Assembly (NCBI GenBank): GCA_948467735.1
Contig: CAOKFN010000001.1
Span: forward strand, 1 to 64,000
Source of the DNA: an uncultured bacterium
Lineage (GTDB): Bacteria; Bacillota; Clostridia; Lachnospirales; Lachnospiraceae
Direction of reading: 5' to 3'
Length of the DNA: 64,000 nucleotides
In this document: one piece after another, positions 53,691-61,019 of the stretch
Numbering within the stretch: the stretch's first letter is position 1
Layout of the letters: every line of letters begins with the position of its first letter
Notes under the pieces: model-generated
What the model saw: only the letters and a program-made list of their open reading frames with translations
Database searches by the model: none
What the model was told of the DNA's origin: nothing
Made by a program: the position numbers and the translations under genes

Positions 53691-54947
53691 TCATTCAGAC
53701 CTCGTCTTTAAAAGCTTTGCCTTTTCCCTGCTTCGCTTTAAATCCTCTTGAGCCGCGTCCATACACACTGCCATAATCTGATCGAGGGTTGTCAGATTAT
53801 CACGGGTCTGCCCCAATAGTTTCTCTACCGAAGGAACCTGCCTTATATCCAGCGTATTCCTTAAAATCTCGTTCTCCGGATACTGTAACCGCACTGCGCC
53901 GATCATGGCTTCCAGCGGAGATTCGTCCGCGTCAAACCAGTTTTTATACTCCTCCCGCAGCTGCTGGCAGAGGAGAAGATTTTCCGCAAGCTTATCCGCA
54001 GTTTCCGCCGTCTGCCGCAGGATCCCGCCGTGTTCCTCCAAGACCTTTTCCAGCCCCTCCGCGGAATCCCGCAGTATTTGGATTACGTTCGTTGAAAGCT
54101 CCTGCCTTTCCTTATCATATACTGTCCGCTGCTGCTGCAGGTCTTCCAGCCTGTTGGCCAAGTCATCCTTATCCGCCTGTAGTTTTACGACAATCGGAAG
54201 AAGTATGCTTATTTCATCCCGCAGCTCCTGCTGCCTCTCCGGACTGCATTCCACTTCAGCCCTCCGCAGGTTGTCCAAAGTCTCTTCCAGTTCCCTATAT
54301 TCTGCCCGCAGCTCCGCATTTTTAGGCGGCAGCTTATAGATTTCGGCTTTTGTCTCACATATCCCTCCATTGAGCCGCTCCTGTTCCTGCTTCAGTTCCT
54401 TCAAATCTTCCTGCAGCTTTTCCAGCTTTCCTCTCTCTTCGGTCAGCCGGGCCTCCAGTTTTTCATTCTCCCTCCTTTGTTCCTCTATTTTTTCAGGGGT
54501 ACATTCGCTTAGAAGGGTTCTCCATCTCTCCCCTGCAGCCTCTTCGGACGCAAGCTCCTCCTTATAATGGTCAATCCGCTCCCTCAGTTCCATGGCCTCC
54601 GCCTTCGCCTTTTCATAGCTTTTCCGAACCCCCTCGGCCTCCTCCTGCTTCTTCTGAACGGAAAGCTGAATCTCTTTCAGGTCGTTCAAGACGCCCGGCT
54701 CTTCCGTCCCAAAGGGATATTTATCGTAAAATGCAGTAATTCTCTTTGACAGGCCAAGATATCCTGCCTGTATCTTCTTTACCACAGGTTCGGGGGACTG
54801 ACGCGGCATGAGTTCCTCCGCCATACTCAAAAATGCCCTGCACACGGAGAGAATGGATTGCAGCAGCTCCTCGTCTTCCTGTGTTGTCAGCCATTCTGCC
54901 AGCTGCCCCAGCTGCAGCTTCAGTCTCTGCTTCTCTTTATCCTTCAT
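53691..54947 (-). CDS. SMC-like coiled-coil protein
   Basis: A 418-residue protein with a long central coiled coil (ERGKLEKLQEDLKELKQEQE) and shorter globular ends. The N-terminal 85 residues (LAEWLTTQEDEELLQSILSV) and the C-terminal 70 (LEAMIGAVRLQYPENEILRN) are helical. There is no Walker box, so it is not an ATPase. The ATG follows GGAGGAGG and lies 54 bp after the upstream gene. It probably oligomerises with other coiled-coil members of the operon. Family not recognised. Confidence 0.75.
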   Translation of the reverse strand: MKDKEKQRLKLQLGQLAEWLTTQEDEELLQSILSVCRAFLSMAEELMPRQSPEPVVKKIQAGYLGLSKRITAFYDKYPFGTEEPGVLNDLKEIQLSVQKKQEEAEGVRKSYEKAKAEAMELRERIDHYKEELASEEAAGERWRTLLSECTPEKIEEQRRENEKLEARLTEERGKLEKLQEDLKELKQEQERLNGGICETKAEIYKLPPKNAELRAEYRELEETLDNLRRAEVECSPERQQELRDEISILLPIVVKLQADKDDLANRLEDLQQQRTVYDKERQELSTNVIQILRDSAEGLEKVLEEHGGILRQTAETADKLAENLLLCQQLREEYKNWFDADESPLEAMIGAVRLQYPENEILRNTLDIRQVPSVEKLLGQTRDNLTTLDQIMAVCMDAAQEDLKRSREKAKLLKTRSE

Positions 54948-55001
54948 GCCCAAACCTCCTCCAGTCGTATATTTTCCGTATGGCTGATCCCTGGACCCCA
55001 T

Positions 55002-55985
55002 TCAAATCAAAACATCATAAATACAATCCGGGGCGCTGCATCTGCGTATCCGAAGCAGCGGCCGACGATCCTTTACACAGACCCTCACATCGATGAGATC
55101 GCCGTCCTCAGACGCAAAAAAATCGGGAATTTTTATTTTTTTCCGCTCCTGATCGACTTCCAGCTCAAGGTCTTCTCCTTCCGCGATAAACAGCGGGCCC
55201 ATATACCTCATGTCCTCAAAAGAGGCCATGGGCGTTTTCTTCGCGGCAAGCGGTATCTTTTGAACGGCCCCCTCCCCTCCCTCAACCGCCAAGAGAGCAA
55301 TGTCAACGCCGATACGACTATGCTCGTTATATAATTTCTCCCCCTCCTCCGCAATCCGTCCCGCCGATATGCCGTATGTAAAATTCACAAAACGGGAATC
55401 GGAAGAAACCAACTCAATATCATAGAATCGTTTTTCGGAAAGCTTCCTGCAAATATGGTTCCATGTCAAAACATGATCCGCCGGGCTCCCCGCCATAATG
55501 ATGCGGACAGAATCCTCGTCAAATCCTGATTTTGCCCATAGCTCCTCCATTTTGGACAGTACATCGTCAAGCTTCTGCAGCGCTGTCCGGAAAATATACT
55601 CCAGTTCCGAACATTTGACAGTCACATCCCCTATTGTCAGCGCGGCCCCGTCCAGACCGGATACCAGAAATGTCAGCATCTCGGAATTTATGCTCTCCCT
55701 CTGCTCTTCCAGACAGCCCCTCAATTCGGCCTCCGAATGCCCCGGAACGAATTTTGCCAGCTCCGTCATAACATCATCCATAAACGGGCTTCCGTCAGAC
55801 AGGGCATACTCCGCAATTAATTCCACATTTCCCGTCTCTGAACAGTTGCAAAACCATACCGCATAGTTGTCAGTGTCAAATATCACATATTGCTGCGGAT
55901 AGGATAAGCCGGAACCTTCCTTTATGCTTTCCCTTGCCATTTCATAATCATAGGCGGCAGCCGCTTCAAATATTGAAATCTCCAT
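55002..55985 (-). CDS. Probable degenerate Hsp70/actin-fold protein
   Basis: A 327-residue protein with no clear catalytic motif. Some segments resemble an Hsp70 ATPase domain: VIFDTDNYAVWF near the N-terminus in the position of phosphate-1, VRIIMAGSPADHVLTWNHIC resembling the adenosine motif, and FVNFTYGISAGRIAEEGEKL resembling the following helix with its Gly. A beta-rich tail (LFIAEGEDLELEV, VRVCVKDRRPLLRI) parallels the substrate domain of the two Hsp70s upstream. The nucleotide-binding Asp and Gly residues are largely missing. The relationship is an inference and needs structural comparison. Confidence 0.5.
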   Translation of the reverse strand: MEISIFEAAAAYDYEMARESIKEGSGLSYPQQYVIFDTDNYAVWFCNCSETGNVELIAEYALSDGSPFMDDVMTELAKFVPGHSEAELRGCLEEQRESINSEMLTFLVSGLDGAALTIGDVTVKCSELEYIFRTALQKLDDVLSKMEELWAKSGFDEDSVRIIMAGSPADHVLTWNHICRKLSEKRFYDIELVSSDSRFVNFTYGISAGRIAEEGEKLYNEHSRIGVDIALLAVEGGEGAVQKIPLAAKKTPMASFEDMRYMGPLFIAEGEDLELEVDQERKKIKIPDFFASEDGDLIDVRVCVKDRRPLLRIRRCSAPDCIYDVLI

Positions 55986-55993
55986 ACCCTCTC

Positions 55994-57817
55994 CTACTGT
56001 TCTCCCACTGCCACTATCGCAGGAATGATCGCCTCATCCTCTCCCCCATCCGCGGCCTTTTTAGCGACGCCGGGAACAATGCACCGTTCAATTCTTTTGC
56101 CTTCGCCTGCAATGTCTTCCCTTTGAGTAAGGTGCCATATCTCGTCAAATACGTCTCCCTCCGCCGGATAATAGACATACATGCCCAGACCGTGTAAGGA
56201 CTTCTCAAATTTATGTAAAAATATTGTCAAGTTAGCGTTTAGCTTCTGAATTCCGGCTATCGTATTCGGGATTGGATCGGTAAAGTCCATCCTACCCTCC
56301 GGCATACCGGAATCCGCCGAATCCGTCCCCGCCCGAAAGAGAATCTCTTCCGACAGTAGCCTGTCTACATTGATAATTCGATATAATTCCACATAGCGCT
56401 CCGCCATGGGCCGGAGCTCATGAGGATAAAGAGATACCTGCCAGTTATGCAGATGATTGTAGAAATCCTCCTTGATCTTGTTTAGCCCTTCCATCGCGGA
56501 GGACAGCCCTCCCATCCATGATACCTGAAGCTCGTTCGTCTTATGGCACATTTCATCATGAATCTGATCGATTTTCTCCAATGCATCCCGGCTTTGGCTC
56601 AGTGTCTCCGCCAGCTCACTATGACACATACTCTTATATTTCTCACGGTCTTCGGAGAGATAGCGGCGAACCAAATCCTCCGCCGTATCTCTTGCCTCCT
56701 GATCGGCCTCGTCCAGCTTCTTCTGCGCTGCTTCCTCCGCCTCCGCCAGCTTCCTTTTCGCCTTTTCCTCGGCCTCCGCCAGCTTCCTTTGCGCCTCTTT
56801 CTCGGCCTCCGCCAGCTTCTTCTGCGCCTCTTCCTCGGCCTCCGCCAGCTTCTTCTGCACTGTTTCCCCGGCATCCACGGGCTTCCTCTGCGCTGCTTCC
56901 CCGGCATCCGTGGGCTTCTTCCGCACTGCTTCCTCGGCATATGTCGGCTTCTTCTGCGCTGCTTCCCCGGCATCCGTGGGCTTCTTCTGCGCCTCTTCCT
57001 CCGCTTCCGCCAGCTTCTTCTGCACTGTTTCCCCGGCATCCACGGGCTTCCTCTGCGCTGCTTCCCCGGCATCCGTGGGCTTCTTCCGCGCCTCTTCCTC
57101 CGCTTCCGCCAGCTTCTTCTGCACTGTTTCCCCGGCATCCGCGGGCTTCTTCTGCGCCTCTTCCTCAGCTTCTGCCAGCTTCTTCCGCACTGCTTCCACG
57201 GCATATGTCGGCTTCTTCTGCGCTGCTTCCCCGGCATCCGTGGGCTTCTTCTGCGCCTCTTCCTCAGCTTCTGCCGACTTCTTTTGTACTGCTCTGTCAG
57301 CCTCCGCCAGCTTCTTTTGTTCTTCTCCCTCAGCCTCTCTCAACTTCCCCGGCGCTTCCCGCAGGGCGCTTTCCTTTTCAGCCTCATCCGACATCTCCTG
57401 TCCCCTCTGCCCGGCCTCTTCCCGCTTCCTATCCGTTTCCCTCCCGGCTCCGCCCGGCATTTCCCCTCTTCCCTGCCCGGCCTCTTCCTGCTCCCCCTGC
57501 GCTTCCCGCAGGGCGCTTTCCTTTTCCCCCTCAGCCTCATTCGACATCTCCTGTCCCCTCTGCCCGGCCTCTTCCTGCTTCCTATCCGTCTCCCTCCCGG
57601 CTCCGCCCGGCATTTCCCCTCTTCCCTGCCCGGCCTCTTCCTGCTCCCCCTGCGCTTCCCGCAGGGCGCTTTCCTTTTCCCCCTCAGCCTCATCCGCCAG
57701 CTCCTGTCCCCTCTGCCCGGCCTCTTCCTGCTTTCCCTGCGCTTCCTGCAAAACGCCTTCCGCATTCTGTCCCTTTTGCTTCCTCCTTCCAATTTTCCAA
57801 AAGCCTTTTCCCGGCAA
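55994..57817 (-). CDS. Hendecad-repeat coiled-coil protein with GrpE-like C-terminus
   Basis: A 607-residue protein. Residues 30-131 hold two copies of a 51-residue unit rich in Gln, Glu and Gly. Residues 165-375 are about 19 copies of an 11-residue unit (KKLAEAEEEAQ, KKPTDAGEAAQ), a right-handed coiled-coil or LEA-like rod. From about 380 the sequence becomes non-repetitive and ends with LHGLGMYVYYPAEGDVFDEI, a His, IERCIVPGVAKK and IIPAIVAVGEQ, matching the order of the GrpE beta domain. GrpE exchanges nucleotide on Hsp70, and two Hsp70 genes precede it. A TTG start follows GGAGGG. Confidence 0.7.
   Translation of the reverse strand: MPGKGFWKIGRRKQKGQNAEGVLQEAQGKQEEAGQRGQELADEAEGEKESALREAQGEQEEAGQGRGEMPGGAGRETDRKQEEAGQRGQEMSNEAEGEKESALREAQGEQEEAGQGRGEMPGGAGRETDRKREEAGQRGQEMSDEAEKESALREAPGKLREAEGEEQKKLAEADRAVQKKSAEAEEEAQKKPTDAGEAAQKKPTYAVEAVRKKLAEAEEEAQKKPADAGETVQKKLAEAEEEARKKPTDAGEAAQRKPVDAGETVQKKLAEAEEEAQKKPTDAGEAAQKKPTYAEEAVRKKPTDAGEAAQRKPVDAGETVQKKLAEAEEEAQKKLAEAEKEAQRKLAEAEEKAKRKLAEAEEAAQKKLDEADQEARDTAEDLVRRYLSEDREKYKSMCHSELAETLSQSRDALEKIDQIHDEMCHKTNELQVSWMGGLSSAMEGLNKIKEDFYNHLHNWQVSLYPHELRPMAERYVELYRIINVDRLLSEEILFRAGTDSADSGMPEGRMDFTDPIPNTIAGIQKLNANLTIFLHKFEKSLHGLGMYVYYPAEGDVFDEIWHLTQREDIAGEGKRIERCIVPGVAKKAADGGEDEAIIPAIVAVGEQ
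56700..57290 (-). repeat. 33-bp coding repeats in the hendecad region
   Basis: About 18 consecutive 33-bp units encode the 11-residue rod. Variants KKLAEAEEEAQ, KKPTDAGEAAQ and RKPVDAGETVQ alternate in blocks that recur as higher-order units of about 99-165 bp, indicating expansion by unequal exchange. Confidence 0.85.
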
Positions 57818-57833
57818 TCTGATACCCTCCTCT

Positions 57834-59444
57834 CTATGACAACAGCTTCTCCACGCTGTCGGACGTACTCTTCTCCATCACCCGTCCGTCTTCCGTCCTA
57901 CAGATCAGCCTCACATTGTAATCCTCCTGCACGATCATCACTAACTCGAACTCCCTGCCGCATGGTACATTGAACGGAATTCTGATCACTTCCTTGTACT
58001 GCCGACACAGCTCCTTCCTATCCCCCCATCTCCCACTGGCACAGCGGTATACTCTCAGACTGATCCTCGAAGAAGCCGCTCTGCAGCGGAGCTTCCCCGA
58101 GACAGCCGGCAGTTTGTCCCCTCTTTCCACCATAATCCTGACTCTTTCCGAGAATCCGTCCGGCAGCAGGATACCGTAACTATACTCCGCAAACTGCTCC
58201 AATATCCTGTTTGATTTCACGTCCTCCCGCCCTGCCAAGACCTTATCCCCACCTCCTGCCTCGCTTTTCCCGGATGTCAAAGCCTCAAGCCCATAGGCAT
58301 AACGCGACGTTCCATACGAAACCGCCTCGCTGGGACGATATCTCCTAACAGGTATCTGCCTCTTCTCTAATCTGTTTAAAACCATGGGCATCCGGCTGGC
58401 CCCGCCGGAGAGAACGACTGCGTCGATTTTGATTTTCTTTGATTCCGCCTGCTCCATAAGCTGATCCACCAGTTCAAAAGTTTGATTCAGCAAAGGCATG
58501 CTAAGCTCCTCGAACCGCTCCCTCGTTATCGTTACATCGACGTAATCGCCTGACCGCATCTGAATCGACTGGACGCTTTTCTTCTCTTCCGACAGCTCAT
58601 GCTTCATCTCGATCGCCGTGGAACGGATTCTCTGCTCTTCATCGGCGTTTTCCGGCTCATAATCATTTTCCGTCTTCAGGATTCGGCAGATTTCGTCATA
58701 CAGAATTCCGTCAAAATTCTTTCCGCCCACATCCGGCAAGCCCTCCTTTAAATGCACCTGATAAGGCTCCCCCCTGCTCCTTGCCGTCACCACCGCCGCA
58801 TCGAACGTTCCATGCCCCAGATCATAAACCAGCACGGTAAACTGTTCTTCCCGCAGACGCACACTCTCCGGCGCGATATTCTGCATGTAATAAAGATAAT
58901 CTATGGCCACGGCCGCAGGCTCCGGCAGCCTTCCCGCTACTCTGACCCTCCTGTCCCCAAATCTGACGCTTTCTATGCTGCTCTGCATACGGTTCAACAG
59001 GGAAATATCGTCCGCTATGGAAACCGGAAACGCGAAAACCACATCATATATGGGTTCTTCCCCTTTGTTTTTGCGCTGTTCGTTCGCCAGACGGATCAGC
59101 CCTTCCGCTGCCGCCGCATACAGCTTATCCGGAGAAACCGGCTTCTCAATTCCCGGAACAGTGATCATTCCCTTATTCAGCCTTGTCTTTATGGCATGGA
59201 CAAGCCTCTCCGGATCCCGTTGTCGATACTTTTCAACCGCGGGCCTTTCGGAAAAAACCTCTATCTCGGAGCCATCCGGCGGCTTGACATACGCCGCGGT
59301 GGGCATTCCGGTGGACGTCAGCTTGTATTTGGGCGGAAACATCGGAATTGGGTCCGCCGCCGGATTTTGCAGCACGGAGACATATCCGTAGCCATTTCCT
59401 ATATCGCATCCAAGAATATCCTTTCTTTCCTTCCTTGTGCTCAT
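57834..59444 (-). CDS. Divergent Hsp70-family protein (second copy)
   Basis: A 536-residue DnaK-like protein. Phosphate-1 is changed to LGCDIGNGYGYVSVL; phosphate-2 VYDLGHGTFDAAVV and the adenosine motif LSGGASRMPMVLNRLE are good, as is the connecting segment PEPAAVAIDYLYY. A shortened substrate-binding beta domain follows (IRIPFNVPCGREFELVMIV); the lid and EEVD-like end of DnaK are absent. The ATG is chosen for GGGAGG; a frame of seven more codons exists. It starts about 25 bp after the first Hsp70 stop and likely works with it. Confidence 0.88.
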   Translation of the reverse strand: MSTRKERKDILGCDIGNGYGYVSVLQNPAADPIPMFPPKYKLTSTGMPTAAYVKPPDGSEIEVFSERPAVEKYRQRDPERLVHAIKTRLNKGMITVPGIEKPVSPDKLYAAAAEGLIRLANEQRKNKGEEPIYDVVFAFPVSIADDISLLNRMQSSIESVRFGDRRVRVAGRLPEPAAVAIDYLYYMQNIAPESVRLREEQFTVLVYDLGHGTFDAAVVTARSRGEPYQVHLKEGLPDVGGKNFDGILYDEICRILKTENDYEPENADEEQRIRSTAIEMKHELSEEKKSVQSIQMRSGDYVDVTITRERFEELSMPLLNQTFELVDQLMEQAESKKIKIDAVVLSGGASRMPMVLNRLEKRQIPVRRYRPSEAVSYGTSRYAYGLEALTSGKSEAGGGDKVLAGREDVKSNRILEQFAEYSYGILLPDGFSERVRIMVERGDKLPAVSGKLRCRAASSRISLRVYRCASGRWGDRKELCRQYKEVIRIPFNVPCGREFELVMIVQEDYNVRLICRTEDGRVMEKSTSDSVEKLLS

Positions 59445-59469
59445 CAATGCCTCCCTTTCGCCCAAAGCG

Positions 59470-61005
59470 TCAGCTCAAATTCCGAAGCTGTACCTGTGCC
59501 TTTTCAAAGGGCAGCCCCGGCTCCGATATCCCCCTCGCCTCAATCGTCAGTATGCCAAGCCTGTCCACCCGCATCCTTGCCTCGGTTTTATATCCTTCCG
59601 GAACAGCCCGCCCGTGGTCTATTTTGACAGACATAATCTGCGTGTAATCCCGCTTCACCTCATCCTCCGAAGGGTCCTGCCGATTCGCTTCATAAACCTC
59701 TAACTGGGAGAATCTTCCCACAGAAGTCCTTTCCGCATACACGCTCTCGCTCACGCAGGGAATCGGCGTTCCCGCAGGGATGAAAGTTTCGATATGCCCC
59801 TTCTTATCTTTATCGTCATTAAAATACCAGACTCCGATATCATGTATGACGCGCTGCTGAACGATGGATTCGCTCAGCACTGGGTCTGTCTGCCTCTCCG
59901 CTGTGCCAAATCTAGCCGCCCCGTAAGCGATAGCCTTGCTGGGCCTGAAATTTATGATCCTTCCCCGATACTCCGGAAGCGCCCGCTCCAGCTCCCTCTG
60001 AACCATGGGCATCTGACTCGCTCCTCCGGTAAGCAGGATGAGCTCCGGCTTTTGATTTTGGTGATCACGAAGCAGGTTTCTGGTCTCTTCCACCGTTCGC
60101 ATCAAAAGCTCTCTCGAAGCCTTCTCAAACTCGTCTCTGGTGACAGACAGCTCTATATATCCCTCTCCGGTCAACAGCTGATCAACATCCTCCGGCGATG
60201 TACTCAGATGAACCTTCATCTCCTCGGCAATGTTTCTCAGCGCCGCCATATCTTCTCTATTTAACTGCACCTTCACCTTTGACCGCAGCAGTTCCACCAT
60301 GATATCGTCAAATTCGGCGCCTCCCAGATCCCCAATCCCGCCCATACCGACGATATCATAATAATAGATTTTTCCCTCCTCGTCCCTCCTGCCCCTAGGG
60401 TATGCCGACACTAGGCCGAGGTCAAAGGTGCCTCCTCCCATATCATAGGTAAGCACTGTGGTGTCCCTATCCGACTTGGCAAACTCCGCCAGATAATCCA
60501 GCGCCGCCGCCGCGGGCTCCGCTATGGTGCCACAGACCTTGATCCTCGTCCCATCCTCCAGCGTCGCCCTCTCCGCCAGCTCGATCAGCCTCTGACGCTT
60601 GGAACAGGTGTACGTGACCGGATAGGACAGGGACACTAGATTTGTTGTGACCTGCCAGCCGTTCTGAAGCTCTTTGTTCGCGCGACGCACGCAGTGCTGA
60701 ATTACCTCCGTAATGGCGTCGTCATAGGAAATCTCTTTGTCGTCCAGCGTCGTCTTTTCCCCGATATGGCGCTTCAGGTATCTCAGCCTGTTTTGAAGCG
60801 GCACGGCCCCCCGCCTGACAGCCGCCTCCCCGCAGAGCTGCCCTGCCTTCTTTGAATAAAAATACACGCTGGGAATACCCTCCTGCTCTCTCGCCGGAAG
60901 CAGATCATGAACAATCCCTCCCATCCTTGTTCCCTCGTCAAAGTCCGAGATAAAGCAGGGAAATGTATTGAAATTGCCGAAATCAAGCCCGATCACCGGT
61001 TTCAT
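59470..61005 (-). CDS. Divergent Hsp70-family protein (first copy)
   Basis: A 511-residue DnaK-like ATPase. The ATPase domain is well kept: phosphate-1 VIGLDFGNFNTFP, SLSYPVTYTCSKRQ, the connect segment AEPAAAALDYLAEF, phosphate-2 TYDMGGGTFDLGLV and LLTGGASQMPMVQRELE. The substrate-binding part is a short beta domain (FIPAGTPIPCVSE, LGILTIEARGI) without the alpha-helical lid. GGAGGG precedes the ATG. It lies 14 bp after the Sel1 gene and 25 bp before the second copy. The two are clearly different from each other, so they are not a recent duplication. Confidence 0.9.
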   Translation of the reverse strand: MKPVIGLDFGNFNTFPCFISDFDEGTRMGGIVHDLLPAREQEGIPSVYFYSKKAGQLCGEAAVRRGAVPLQNRLRYLKRHIGEKTTLDDKEISYDDAITEVIQHCVRRANKELQNGWQVTTNLVSLSYPVTYTCSKRQRLIELAERATLEDGTRIKVCGTIAEPAAAALDYLAEFAKSDRDTTVLTYDMGGGTFDLGLVSAYPRGRRDEEGKIYYYDIVGMGGIGDLGGAEFDDIMVELLRSKVKVQLNREDMAALRNIAEEMKVHLSTSPEDVDQLLTGEGYIELSVTRDEFEKASRELLMRTVEETRNLLRDHQNQKPELILLTGGASQMPMVQRELERALPEYRGRIINFRPSKAIAYGAARFGTAERQTDPVLSESIVQQRVIHDIGVWYFNDDKDKKGHIETFIPAGTPIPCVSESVYAERTSVGRFSQLEVYEANRQDPSEDEVKRDYTQIMSVKIDHGRAVPEGYKTEARMRVDRLGILTIEARGISEPGLPFEKAQVQLRNLS

Positions 61006-61019
61006 TTCTCAACCCTCCT

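Noticed and set aside
56518..57973. Three long plus-strand frames opposite the hendecad-repeat gene
   Set aside because: They arise from the 33-bp repeats of the minus-strand gene and show only Pro/Leu/Ser-rich low complexity.
57834..61005. Housekeeping dnaK locus
   Set aside because: The Hsp70s lack the helical lid and normal C-terminus, and hrcA, a normal grpE and dnaJ are absent, so this is a specialised set.
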